Origin: Confluentibacter sediminis
GTDB lineage: Bacteria; Bacteroidota; Bacteroidia; Flavobacteriales; Flavobacteriaceae
Length of the DNA: 64,000 bases
Direction: 5' to 3'
NCBI RefSeq assembly: GCF_003258355.1
Contig: NZ_QKPO01000011.1
Span: forward strand, 1-64,000
Made by a program: the position numbers and the translations under genes. Within the stretch, counting starts at the first letter, position 1. Every line of letters starts with the position of its first letter. The notes beneath the pieces were generated by a model. That model did not search any database, was not told where the DNA came from, and saw nothing but the letters and a program-made list of their open reading frames with translations. Below are positions 35,596 through 44,472 of this stretch, in pieces.

Positions 35596-38388
35596 TTAAG
35601 CAACTAATATTTCATTTAATTCGTTTATAATCACATCCATTTCATTCTCAAAAAGCTGATACATTTTGCCTCGTCCACCTTGCGCATCAAAAGGTGTATA
35701 ATCTAGGTCATCCATATCTATATGGAAACTATTAACTATGTGGTCTTTTATCATGCGTAACCATTGCATTTGTTCTGTTGTAAATCGGTTATGTTGTCCT
35801 GCATTCTGTTTAAAAATCCAGGTTTTAAAATTCTCATCAATTGTTTTGTCAAAGGGTTGTATTGTTTTGTCAATACCGCAGGCACGCCGAATTAAGGAAA
35901 CCAAAACAGTTAACTCATTTTCTGGTTTATTGCTTTTGGTATTATCTAAAGTACTATAGGCATCCCAAACATAATCCGGAGCCATTACTGGTTTGTCAAA
36001 GCGTAACTTTTCTAAAACTTCTTTAATCATTTTAAAGGTTACTTCTTTCCTTTTATAAGGTTGATTGTAGTATATGCTTAATGCTTTTATTTCGTCTTTA
36101 TTGGCTTGGAGATACGAACTAAAATCGTTTACAATCACTTCTGCCTTTTCCATTGAAGAAGTGTCCCATTCCGATTTGGTAACCGTATCAATATTTACTG
36201 CATCAATAATTTGCTCATGTACTTTACGAACATTTTCTAAATAATCATTTAATGTTCCGTTAAACGTGGAAGTTGCCATTTTAATTAAATTGGCTTGTAC
36301 AATCTCAATAGCTTTATTTAAACTTGGTATATGTTGTTCTTCTTTTAATACTAAAGCTTTTTGCTCTATGGTGTCTGGATTGTAGGCGTCTAAAAGCTCT
36401 TTAGTAATTTGCTTTAGGTTTTTACCATTCGCATATTCTAATACTTTTGTCTTTTCGCTTTCTGTAATTTGCTTTTCTAAACGTATTAATCGGTTGGCAA
36501 GAGATAAGAATAAATCTTCATCTGCAACACCAACTGTAATAGCTCCTAATAAATCTTTCATAGGAACCGTTTTCTTCCGTTCTAAAGGTCGGCTATCTGT
36601 TTTTTTAGATTTGATAGCACCAACTGCATCCACAATGACAAAATGTGTTTTGGTTTTTGCTGTACGCGATACTAATTGTAAATCATCTTTATTAATGGTT
36701 CTTGTACCTCTCCCTTTCATTTGCTCAAAGTAATTGATGCTTTTTACATCGCGCATGAACAATAATACTTCCAAAGGTTTTACGTCTGTTCCTGTGGCAA
36801 TCATATCTACAGTTACTGCAATACGTGGATGATATGAATTACGGAAACGGTTTAATACCGATTTGGGGTCTTCTTCAATTTTATAGGTGACCTTTTTACA
36901 GAAGTCGTTACCTTCATCAAACTCTTCTCTTATGATTTTTATGATATCATCTGCATGACTATCTGTTTTTGCGAAAACTAATGTTTTAGGTACTTCATAA
37001 TCTCCATTAGCATCAAAACGATTTGGATATATTTCAGTTCGCAACGCCTTTTTATAAGCTTTAATTATGTTTCTAATCTGACTTGGATTAACAACATCTT
37101 TATCTAACTTATTTGCAGTATAATTGACGTCTTCATCTAATTGTTCCCAACGGGTTTTACGTGTCAATTTTTCTCGTTTATCTACAAACTCTTTGGCTTT
37201 AATTTCTGCTCCAGCTTTAGAGATTTCTGTTTCAATTGTATATACATCATAAGGAACGTTTACACCATCTGCTACAGACTCTTCATACGTATATTCACTA
37301 ACCACATTTTCATTAAAGAAACCAAAAGTACGCTTGTCTGGTGTTGCAGTCAAACCAATTAAAAAAGCATCGTAATACTCTAAAACTTGTCTCCAAAGGT
37401 TATAAATAGAACGGTGACATTCATCAATAACAATAAAGTCAAATTGCTCAATAGGGTTTCTTTCATTATAAACTACTGGAGCAGCTTCTTTCTTTTTTAC
37501 TTGGTTTTCCATCCAAGTCGACTCATTTGGGTTTTCTAGTTCAGCTGTTTCGTCTAATTCTTCATCTTTTAAAATAGAGTATAAACGCTGTATTGTAGAA
37601 ATACAAACTTGACTATCTGAGGCAATAAAACTAGAGCTTAAACGCTGCACATTATATAATTCAGTAAACTTTCTATTGTCATCTTTAGGCTGATACTTCA
37701 TAAATTCTTGTTCAGCTTGTTCGCCTAAATTTTTTGTGTCAACCAAGAATAGAATCCGTTTTGCATCTGCATGTTTGAGCAATCTATACACAAAGGTTGC
37801 GGCCGTAAATGTTTTTCCCGCTCCAGTAGCCATTTGTATTAAAGCTTTGGGTCTATTATTCTTAAAGGAAGTTTCAAGGTTTTTAATGGCCCTAATTTGC
37901 GCAGGTCTTAAACCATCTTCAATAAGTTCAGGTATATTTTGAAGTCTGTTACGAAGCGATTCATCTTTTTTTAACCAATCAGAAAATGTTTCTGGTCTGT
38001 GAAAAGAAAATACGCATCGCCCTCTTGGTTTAGTATCTCTGTAATTTGTAAAACGTGTTAGCGTTCCTGTACTTTCATAAACATAAGGTAAAGGATCATT
38101 ATCAAGATATTTTAATTTTGCTTTTGCATAATCGCCTGATTGCTCTTCTACAGTTGTTAATCTGTGACCTTCTTCTTCTCTTTTGGCTTCTATTACGCCA
38201 ACAGGTTTACCTTCTACAAAGAGCGCATAATCAACTGGACCAACTTCAGTCTGGTATTCTTTAATTGCAATTCCTAAATTGGCATTTAAATAAATTTCTT
38301 TTTTAGACTGAATTATCCACCCCGCTTCTACAAGCATTGAATCAATTAAATCACGTGCTTTCTGTTCCGGATTTTGGTTAGCTTCCAT
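35596..38388 (-). CDS. hsdR: Type I restriction endonuclease subunit HsdR
   Basis: A 930-residue translocating restriction subunit. The N-terminal PD-(D/E)xK nuclease has D53 and E67-x-K69 (YALFVEGKPVGVIEAKR). The superfamily 2 helicase motor follows with Walker A MATGAGKT (186-193), the DECH box in IVIDECHRS (about 325), LTATPDKR and QMKGRGTR (motif VI). The C-terminal helical part contacts HsdM. All motifs appear intact. It is the first gene of the eight-gene operon. Confidence 0.95.
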   Translation of the reverse strand: MEANQNPEQKARDLIDSMLVEAGWIIQSKKEIYLNANLGIAIKEYQTEVGPVDYALFVEGKPVGVIEAKREEEGHRLTTVEEQSGDYAKAKLKYLDNDPLPYVYESTGTLTRFTNYRDTKPRGRCVFSFHRPETFSDWLKKDESLRNRLQNIPELIEDGLRPAQIRAIKNLETSFKNNRPKALIQMATGAGKTFTAATFVYRLLKHADAKRILFLVDTKNLGEQAEQEFMKYQPKDDNRKFTELYNVQRLSSSFIASDSQVCISTIQRLYSILKDEELDETAELENPNESTWMENQVKKKEAAPVVYNERNPIEQFDFIVIDECHRSIYNLWRQVLEYYDAFLIGLTATPDKRTFGFFNENVVSEYTYEESVADGVNVPYDVYTIETEISKAGAEIKAKEFVDKREKLTRKTRWEQLDEDVNYTANKLDKDVVNPSQIRNIIKAYKKALRTEIYPNRFDANGDYEVPKTLVFAKTDSHADDIIKIIREEFDEGNDFCKKVTYKIEEDPKSVLNRFRNSYHPRIAVTVDMIATGTDVKPLEVLLFMRDVKSINYFEQMKGRGTRTINKDDLQLVSRTAKTKTHFVIVDAVGAIKSKKTDSRPLERKKTVPMKDLLGAITVGVADEDLFLSLANRLIRLEKQITESEKTKVLEYANGKNLKQITKELLDAYNPDTIEQKALVLKEEQHIPSLNKAIEIVQANLIKMATSTFNGTLNDYLENVRKVHEQIIDAVNIDTVTKSEWDTSSMEKAEVIVNDFSSYLQANKDEIKALSIYYNQPYKRKEVTFKMIKEVLEKLRFDKPVMAPDYVWDAYSTLDNTKSNKPENELTVLVSLIRRACGIDKTIQPFDKTIDENFKTWIFKQNAGQHNRFTTEQMQWLRMIKDHIVNSFHIDMDDLDYTPFDAQGGRGKMYQLFENEMDVIINELNEILVA

Positions 38389-38506
38389 ATACTGATTCAG
38401 AGTATCAACAACTAACCTTATAAATAAAGGCGAATTGATAATTGTTAAAAAATTCTCTTAGGGAAGAATTGAAAGTAAATATAACAACTTTTAAAAAAAT
38501 GAATGC

Positions 38507-39199
38507 CTATTCGGTAAAAAATAGTGATTGAATTTTTTCGATTATCATTTTATACCTCGCTTCTTGCGTTTCGTAATAGAGATTTCCCAAAATGGCTTCT
38601 TGCATTCTTTTTGATTCTAAAATATTTTGAAATTGTTCTAGTAAATACGTTTTTACTTTATTATCGGAACTACTAACTATTTCATGCCAATCTGTGCGAT
38701 TATCTAAAATATAAATAACATCTTCAAAATCATGACTCATTCTAGGATCATTTCCTCCACGTTCTGAATGCGCGACAAATTTACTAGCTAAAAAGTAAGG
38801 CAATGGCATGATATGAATAGTATAGTCTTCAATTTGAATTTGTTCTTTATGTTCAAAGCCTAATTCAAACCATGGATTTGCTGGAGCCCAACCCACTGGC
38901 GTAGTCCCCATTACATCAACCAAAATATCATCTAGTTTGAATCTGCAAATTACACCTAAGTCTGCTGATTGTTTAAACCCTTTTGATACTAACTCCTCTC
39001 TAATTTCTTCTAAATGTGTTATAGACACAATTTTAATACTGATATCAATATCTTTTGTGGGTCTTACATCATCTGCAGCAGGGTCATTGATGTACAAGCT
39101 TACGGTTGCCCCTCCAACATATATAACCTCATTGTTGAGCTCTCCCAAGGCTTGAGCGACTCTCTGAATGATAATTCTATTTATTAGTGTGTTTTTCAA
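38507..39199 (-). CDS. AbiEii-like nucleotidyltransferase
   Basis: A 230-residue protein with the nucleotidyltransferase core VYVGGATVSLYI-like sequence (VGG at 28-30) and RPTKDIDISI (46-55), where D50 and D52 are the metal-binding pair. This is the pattern of the AbiEii/AbiGii toxin family, which modify RNA substrates such as tRNAs. It overlaps the upstream winged-helix gene by 4 bases. The pair resembles a type IV AbiE toxin-antitoxin, but the regulator is not a recognised AbiEi, so the assignment is tentative. Confidence 0.65.
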   Translation of the reverse strand: MKNTLINRIIIQRVAQALGELNNEVIYVGGATVSLYINDPAADDVRPTKDIDISIKIVSITHLEEIREELVSKGFKQSADLGVICRFKLDDILVDVMGTTPVGWAPANPWFELGFEHKEQIQIEDYTIHIMPLPYFLASKFVAHSERGGNDPRMSHDFEDVIYILDNRTDWHEIVSSSDNKVKTYLLEQFQNILESKRMQEAILGNLYYETQEARYKMIIEKIQSLFFTE

Positions 39200-39708
39200 T
39201 TGAAATGCTTTTCAAGTTCAACTGTTGCTAGCTTTTGTTCTCTAACATTTCCTAAACGTATAGCATCTACTAAGGCCAATAGTTCATGCAAAACATAATC
39301 ATTTAATGCTGCTTTAGGAACGTTTGGATGCAAAGGTTCAATAGAAAACCCTCTCACATTTCCTTCTGCATATGGCCATACATATACTTCATCACTTTGT
39401 ATGATTTCAGAAAGTGGTGGCGCACTATGTGCTGTTGCAACACCTCTTACCATTCCACTTGGTTTTTGTGGATATACATATTTTAATCCTGAAGTTATAA
39501 ACTCAGCCAAAGCTTGCTTCATGACCCGCTTTTTATCACTGGCAATAAGACCTGCCAATACACTGCGATTTAAAGATTCGCTTACTTCGCTATTACTAAT
39601 AAAAAGCTCGTTGGCTATATCTTTCATCAACCAATCCTGATCACCCTTTGCCACTATTTTTAATAAGATAACAATATCGTGAGGGCGCATTCCATTATGC
39701 TTCTTCAT
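39196..39708 (-). CDS. Winged-helix protein, probable partner of the nucleotidyltransferase
   Basis: A 170-residue protein with an N-terminal winged helix-turn-helix (about 5-70: WLMKDIANELFISNSEVSESLNRSVLAGLI), then a C-terminal region rich in Pro and Trp (about 78-140). Its 4-base overlap with the nucleotidyltransferase gene (ATGA) indicates coupled translation, as for antitoxin-toxin pairs. It may repress its own promoter; a 9-bp inverted repeat (39823-39845) lies upstream. The antitoxin role is inferred. Confidence 0.6.
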   Translation of the reverse strand: MKKHNGMRPHDIVILLKIVAKGDQDWLMKDIANELFISNSEVSESLNRSVLAGLIASDKKRVMKQALAEFITSGLKYVYPQKPSGMVRGVATAHSAPPLSEIIQSDEVYVWPYAEGNVRGFSIEPLHPNVPKAALNDYVLHELLALVDAIRLGNVREQKLATVELEKHFN

Positions 39709-39822
39709 CTTCTTAATTTTTATTTCGCGATTCGCAAAACACGAATTTAATTTTTTTATTATACTTGTGCAAGAATTATAATCAATAATTTTAATGTTAA
39801 ACTAACATGATTTGAGCTTAGC

Positions 39823-39845
39823 GGTGAAAACAAACAGTTTTCACC
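39823..39845. repeat. 9-bp perfect inverted repeat in a divergent region
   Basis: GGTGAAAAC, loop AAACA, GTTTTCACC. Both flanking genes are transcribed away from this site, so it cannot be their terminator. It is a candidate operator, most likely for the winged-helix regulator. Confidence 0.45.
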
Positions 39846-39928
39846 TCATCCAGAAAACTGAATATTATTAAATTTCTAAGAACTTTTATGAATTTTAATA
39901 ATTATCACAAATCTTTATTTAAAAACTA

Positions 39929-40975
39929 ATGGAATACAAGGAGATAACTCGCAAACAGCTTTATGATCTTGTTTGGTCTGCACCAATGATTACTTTATCA
40001 AAGCAATTAAATGTGAATTCAGCATATTTGAAAAAATTATGTGTTGATTTTGATATTCCCACACCTAGCATTGGGTATTGGTCAAAACTTAAACACGGAA
40101 AAAATACTGAAAAATCATTATTACAAGGAGATTTTAATATAGCCATTAAATTAGATGTTGTCAAAAAAGCAATAAATAAAATTGCGCTGAAAGTGCCTGA
40201 AAAACTTTTAAAACCAGATGAACTGGTCGCAATAGCTAAAAAAGATTTATCCGGCAAAGAAATATCTCATTGGCACAGAGCCAAGGGCATGGTCACAACC
40301 TCTAAAGGAGTCTTAAATATTACCGTAACACCAAAGCTTGTTACAAGAGCCTTAATTTTTATGGATATATTTATAAAATTGGCAAAGGAACGTGGTTTTA
40401 AAATTTGGTTTAAAAATTACTATGGAACAGTTATTTCAATTCAAGGAATAGATTCACCAATATATTTGCGAGAGAAAAACAAAAGAGTTGTAGTAAAAAA
40501 TAATAGTGGTTGGAATGAAACAAAATTAGTTCCTATTGGAGAATTAGTCCTTAAAAGGGATGATTATCCTCGTATGGAATGGCACGATTCTAAGAACATA
40601 AAATTAGAGGCTAAAATTCCAGATATTTTAAAATATTTTGAAGAACAGGCAATCAAAGAAAAAGCAGATGAAATTAAACGAGAAATAAGAAGAAAAGAAC
40701 AAGAACGCCAACAAAAAATAGAAGATGATATAAAGCAATTAAGAGAAAATGAAATCGAGAAATTTAATCATTTTTATGAAAATACCAAGCGATATAGAAA
40801 AGCCGTTAATCTAAGGGCTTTTGTTAATGCAAAAAAAGAATATGCCATAAAAACTAATACATTAGACAAAGCAATAGAAAACTGGATTGAATGGGCAAAT
40901 GCTAAAGCAGACTGGCTTGATCCAATAATCTCAAAAAAGGATGATATTTTAGGAGACTATGACGATTACAAATGA
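39929..40975 (+). CDS. Hypothetical protein with an N-terminal HTH-like region
   Basis: A 348-residue protein. The N-terminus TRKQLYDLVWSAPMITLSKQLNVNSAYLKKLCVDFDIPTPSIGYWSKLKHGK is a recurrent sequence in many bacterial mobile elements (LYdLVW...LaK..gvs...L.k.C...dIP.P..GYW). It looks helix-turn-helix-like. The C-terminal half has a long basic coiled coil (about 240-300, with many ERQQK-type residues). No function is known to me. It is the last gene before attR and is the only gene reading towards the right end. Confidence 0.6.
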   Translation: MEYKEITRKQLYDLVWSAPMITLSKQLNVNSAYLKKLCVDFDIPTPSIGYWSKLKHGKNTEKSLLQGDFNIAIKLDVVKKAINKIALKVPEKLLKPDELVAIAKKDLSGKEISHWHRAKGMVTTSKGVLNITVTPKLVTRALIFMDIFIKLAKERGFKIWFKNYYGTVISIQGIDSPIYLREKNKRVVVKNNSGWNETKLVPIGELVLKRDDYPRMEWHDSKNIKLEAKIPDILKYFEEQAIKEKADEIKREIRRKEQERQQKIEDDIKQLRENEIEKFNHFYENTKRYRKAVNLRAFVNAKKEYAIKTNTLDKAIENWIEWANAKADWLDPIISKKDDILGDYDDYK

Positions 40976-41065
40976 TAAATTGATGTTTTATTTAAAAAAG
41001 AATAATCAAACGTAAAATCAAACAAAAAACACGAAATTTTGTTAAAAAATGTTAAAATATAGGTG

Positions 41066-41087
41066 TGTTTGCAAATTGTTTGCAAAT
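41066..41087. repeat. 22-bp subterminal repeat, right copy
   Basis: Identical to 22313-22334, with two copies of TTTGCAAAT spaced by TG. It ends 47 bases before attR begins. Confidence 0.7.
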
Positions 41088-41134
41088 AAAAAAGCCTCAA
41101 AGAGCAAAAACTCTGTGAAGCCTTGATTTTATTA

Positions 41135-41177
41135 GTGGTCCCACCTGGGCTCGAACCAGGGACCACCTGATTATGAG
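41135..41177 (-). repeat. attR inside the intact tRNA-Met
   Basis: Identical in 43 bases to 22165-22207. The right-hand copy is continuous with the tRNA 5' half (41178-41209), so insertion restored a complete tRNA gene. Confidence 0.92.
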
Positions 41178-41209
41178 TCAGGTGCTCTAACCAACTGAGC
41201 TATAGGACC
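41136..41209 (-). tRNA. tRNA-Met(CAT), or tRNA-Ile2 reading CAT
   Basis: A complete 74-nt cloverleaf on the minus strand: acceptor GGTCCTA/TGGGACC, D-arm GCTC...GAGC, anticodon stem CCTGA/TCAGG with loop CTCATAA, and T-arm CCTGG/CCAGG around TTCGAGC. The CCA end is not encoded. The G1-C72 pair excludes the initiator tRNA. A CAT anticodon could be elongator Met or lysidine-modified Ile2; sequence alone does not decide. The gene is the attachment site of the element. An imperfect stem near 41093-41123 followed (on minus) by a T-run may terminate it. Confidence 0.92.
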
Positions 41210-41264
41210 GAAATTGGCTGCGAATTTAATACTATTTTTATAACTCTACAAGAAAATAATTTGT

Positions 41265-41666
41265 TTAAATAATTTCTTGGCAAAGCTCTATCAATACGCC
41301 ACTGGTACTTTTAGGGTGTAAAAAAACAACTAGCTTATTATCAGCTCCTTTTCTAGGTATGTCATTTAAAACGATAAAGCCCACAGATTTTAATCGTTTT
41401 ATTTCTGCACTAATATTTTCAACTTCAAAAGCGATATGGTGCACCCCTTCTCCTCTATTTTCAATAAATTTAGTAATGGGGCTGTTCTGTTTTATCGCTT
41501 GTAAGAGTTCTATTTTATGGTTTCCTACTTTAAAAAAAGATGTTTTTACCCCTTCACTTTCTACCTCTTCTGTTTTATAATGGGGTTTTCCAAATAGTTT
41601 GGCATATAATTCATTAGCGTCTTCTAGATTTCTTACCGCAATTCCTATATGTTCTATATTTTTCAT
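41265..41666 (-). CDS. mce: Methylmalonyl-CoA epimerase
   Basis: A 133-residue VOC-fold enzyme that interconverts the two methylmalonyl-CoA epimers in propionate metabolism. MKNIEHIGIAVRNLEDAN, GNHKIELLQ and GEGVHHIAFEVENI show the metal ligands (His, Glu, His, Glu). The start at 41666 is preferred to an upstream in-frame ATG at 41693, since the family begins with (M)KxIEHIGIAV. It is just outside the right end of the element. Confidence 0.9.
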   Translation of the reverse strand: MKNIEHIGIAVRNLEDANELYAKLFGKPHYKTEEVESEGVKTSFFKVGNHKIELLQAIKQNSPITKFIENRGEGVHHIAFEVENISAEIKRLKSVGFIVLNDIPRKGADNKLVVFLHPKSTSGVLIELCQEII

Positions 41667-41732
41667 TTCAAATTCATTTAAAGGAAGATACAAATTTTGT
41701 TGCTAAAAGTAAGCTTATCTTTAAATATGCTG

Positions 41733-41740
41733 TATTTTTG
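41733..41740 (+). promoter_or_regulatory. Candidate -7 promoter element for rbfA
   Basis: TATTTTTG matches TAnnTTTG, 29 bases before the rbfA start codon. Confidence 0.45.
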
Positions 41741-41769
41741 CCCTATAAACCTATAAATAGGTAATAAAA

Positions 41770-42174
41770 ATGAGCGACATAGAGGAAAGTCAAAGACAAA
41801 AAAAAATAGGATCTGTATTACAGCGCGATTTGGTTGATGTATTGCAAAGTGCAGCCACACAAGGTGGTATGCAAGGCATATTAATATCTGTATCTAAAGT
41901 AAAAGTAACGGTAGATTTATCGGTTGCTAAAGTATATTTAAGTATTTTTCCTAATGATAAAGCTAAAGAATTACTTGTTGGCATAAAATCGAACACACCA
42001 TTAATTAGACACGAGTTAGCACAACGCACAAAACATCAATTACGACGTATGCCTAATTTAGAATTCTTTATAGATGACTCTTTAGAATATATTGACCAAA
42101 TTGAAAAGTCTTTAAAAGGCCAGGAAAACCCTATTAAAGATCCTACTATTTTAGAAAAAAGAAAAAAATCTTAA
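41770..42174 (+). CDS. rbfA: Ribosome-binding factor A
   Basis: A 134-residue small KH-like protein acting in late 30S subunit maturation. RQKKIGSVLQRDLVDVLQ, VTVDLSVAKVYLSIFPND and HQLRRMPNLEFFIDDSLEY are the family blocks. Length is typical. It is immediately followed by a permease gene with no gap, so the two are co-transcribed. Confidence 0.93.
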   Translation: MSDIEESQRQKKIGSVLQRDLVDVLQSAATQGGMQGILISVSKVKVTVDLSVAKVYLSIFPNDKAKELLVGIKSNTPLIRHELAQRTKHQLRRMPNLEFFIDDSLEYIDQIEKSLKGQENPIKDPTILEKRKKS

Positions 42175-43389
42175 TTGAATGTCTCCTTATACATAGCAAA
42201 ACGGTATCTGCACTCTAAAAGCAGTAACAATGCTATTAATTTTATAACCATTATCGCGGCTGTTGGGGTTATTTTAGGTGCTGCTTCTTTATTTATCGTT
42301 CTCTCTGGTTTTGCTGGTTTAAAAGATTTTACGCTTCAGTTTTCAACCATTGTAGACCCCGATTTAAAAGCTGAAACGGCTTCAGGTAAATCGTTTATAT
42401 TGACAGACGAAGAGGTTTCAAAACTAAATGATATAAATGCCATTGCTTCTTACTCTAAAATTATTGAAGAGCGTGTAATAGTGGCCTTTGATGAAAAAAA
42501 CTATTTAGCAACCATTAAAGGTGTTGATGAAAATTTTCAGCGTGTTAATGCCATCGATTCTGTTGTTGTACAAGGCGAATGGTTTGAACAAGACAGCAAT
42601 CAAATTGTGGTAGGCTGGGGCATTTCAAGCAACTTATCTCTTGGGGTTTTAGATTATGCAAAGTCTGTAAATATTTATGTTCCTAAGCCTGGAAAAGGTC
42701 AAATAACGTCTATAAAAAACGCCTATAGTTCTATTAACGCTATTAATGTTGGAATTTTTGACATTAATGAAACTATGAATGATACCTATGTATATGCCCC
42801 GATTAGTTTAGTTGAATACCTACTTAGTTATAAACCAAATCAAATATCGGCCATAGAATTTAAACTGAAAGATGGTGCTGATAGAACGGATGCCATCGCA
42901 AACATACAATCGGCTTTAGGTGATAAAGTTGTTATGAAAACAAGAGAGCAATTAAATGACAAGCTTTATAAAATGCTAAACACCGAAAATTTAGCTGTTT
43001 ACTTAATATTTACCTTGGTTTTAATCATTGCTCTATTTAATGTAATTGGTTCTATTATCATGATGATTTTAGATAAAAAGAAAACTTTAAGCACGCTTTT
43101 CAATATGGGTGCTACCCTAGCAGATATCCGACGAATTTTCTTTTTCCAAGGCAGTTTAATGAGTGTTATTGGAGGTATTATTGGTATTTTAATAGGCTTA
43201 TTATTAACCGTTAATCAACTTTACGGACCAGATTTCCTGAAAGTATATATCACGCCAAGTCTTCCTTACCCCATAACAATTAAAGCCATCAACTTATTTG
43301 TGGTGTTTATTACGATTTCAGTATTAGGCATCATAGCGTCTAAAATAGCATCGGTAAGAATCACGAAAGCTTTAGTAGAAAACTATTAA
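42175..43389 (+). CDS. ABC transporter permease, LolC/LolE-FtsX type
   Basis: A 404-residue inner-membrane permease with one N-terminal helix (about 20-45), a large periplasmic MacB-like core domain (about 50-260) and three C-terminal helices (about 270-295, 320-345, 370-395). This matches lipoprotein-releasing system permeases that move lipoproteins from the inner to the outer membrane. Translation must begin at the TTG directly after the rbfA stop codon, as MNVSLYIAKRYLHSKSSNNAINFI needs this position. The ATPase partner is not in the window. Confidence 0.87.
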   Translation: MNVSLYIAKRYLHSKSSNNAINFITIIAAVGVILGAASLFIVLSGFAGLKDFTLQFSTIVDPDLKAETASGKSFILTDEEVSKLNDINAIASYSKIIEERVIVAFDEKNYLATIKGVDENFQRVNAIDSVVVQGEWFEQDSNQIVVGWGISSNLSLGVLDYAKSVNIYVPKPGKGQITSIKNAYSSINAINVGIFDINETMNDTYVYAPISLVEYLLSYKPNQISAIEFKLKDGADRTDAIANIQSALGDKVVMKTREQLNDKLYKMLNTENLAVYLIFTLVLIIALFNVIGSIIMMILDKKKTLSTLFNMGATLADIRRIFFFQGSLMSVIGGIIGILIGLLLTVNQLYGPDFLKVYITPSLPYPITIKAINLFVVFITISVLGIIASKIASVRITKALVENY

Positions 43390-43397
43390 TTAGATAT

Positions 43398-44393
43398 TTA
43401 CTCTGTAAACTGAAAATCTGAAAACTGCTCTAAAACTTCATCAAATGCGTCAAATACATCTTGGGATTGGTCGCTAGTTACCATTTTGGTTCTTAATTCC
43501 TTGAAGTGAGGAATGTTTTTAAAGTAGTTTGTATAATGCCGACGGGTTTCAAAAACACCTAATGTTTCTCCTTTCCAATCGATCGCCATTTGCAAATGCC
43601 TACGAGCGGCTTCAACACGTTCTTCAATAGAAATAGGCACTAAATGTTCTCCCGTTTTAAAAAAGTGCTTTACTTGTTTAAAAAACCATGGATTGCCTAT
43701 ACTGGCACGACCTATCATGGCACCATCAAGTCCATAACTATCACGCATTTCCATAGCTTTTTCGGGGGAATCTACATCGCCATTTCCAAATACAGGAATG
43801 TGCATTCTGGGGTTATTCTTTACCTCAGCAATCGGCCTCCAATCGGCATTACCTTTGTACATTTGTGCTCTGGTACGTCCATGAATGGCAATGGCTTTGC
43901 AGCCTACATCTTGCAAGCGTTCGGCAACCTCAACTATCCTAATGGAATCATGATCCCAACCCAAACGTGTTTTTACGGTAATAGGAATATTGGTCCGTTT
44001 TACCATTTCAGCAGTCAATTGCTCCATTAAGCAGACATCTTTTAAAATCCCAGCACCAGCGCCTTTACTCACCACTTTTTTAACCGGACAACCAAAATTA
44101 ATATCTATGATATCTGGGTTCGATTTTTCAACAATATCAATGGTTTGAAGCATGCTTTCCAAATTGGCCCCAAATATTTGAATTCCAACTGGGCGTTCCC
44201 TTTCATAAATATCTAGCTTCATAACGCTTTTGGCAGCATTACGAATTAAACCTTCACTAGAAACAAACTCTGTATAAACGACATCGGCACCTTGCTCTTT
44301 GCACAAGGCGCGAAATGGCGGATCGCTCACATCTTCCATAGGTGCTAAAAGCAACGGAAAATCAGGAAGTTCTATGTTATGTATTTTTACCAA
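43398..44393 (-). CDS. dusB: tRNA-dihydrouridine synthase B
   Basis: A 331-residue FMN enzyme reducing uridines in the tRNA D-loop. LAPMEDVSDPPFR, the Cys-containing DINFGCPVKKVVSKGAGAG (catalytic Cys near residue 100), KTRLGWD and GRASIGNPWFF are all present. It is transcribed away from the Lgt-like gene with a short divergent gap of about 80 bases. Confidence 0.94.
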   Translation of the reverse strand: MVKIHNIELPDFPLLLAPMEDVSDPPFRALCKEQGADVVYTEFVSSEGLIRNAAKSVMKLDIYERERPVGIQIFGANLESMLQTIDIVEKSNPDIIDINFGCPVKKVVSKGAGAGILKDVCLMEQLTAEMVKRTNIPITVKTRLGWDHDSIRIVEVAERLQDVGCKAIAIHGRTRAQMYKGNADWRPIAEVKNNPRMHIPVFGNGDVDSPEKAMEMRDSYGLDGAMIGRASIGNPWFFKQVKHFFKTGEHLVPISIEERVEAARRHLQMAIDWKGETLGVFETRRHYTNYFKNIPHFKELRTKMVTSDQSQDVFDAFDEVLEQFSDFQFTE

Positions 44394-44472
44394 GCAATTA
44401 ATTTTAGGGCAAAATTACATCTTTTTAACTAAATGTGTATCTTCATCATATCAAACTCTAATCTATGGCTTT

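Larger units (their letters stand above)
22165..41177. mobile_element. Integrative (mobilisable) element in tRNA-Met, about 19 kb
   Basis: The element is bounded by 43-bp direct repeats derived from the tRNA-Met 3' part, with a tyrosine integrase next to the left end and the full tRNA restored at the right end. It carries integrase, BfmA-like mobilisation protein, XRE regulator, a HEPN-like protein, an eight-gene type I restriction operon with embedded defence-type genes, an AbiE-like pair and an unknown gene. No relaxase or conjugation machinery is visible, so it is best described as an integrative element that at most could be mobilised in trans. A 22-bp repeat is also shared by both ends. 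Confidence 0.9.

Noticed and set aside
39823-39845. Terminator hairpin
   Set aside because: The stem is good, but both adjacent genes run away from it and there is no T-run after it; an operator fits better.
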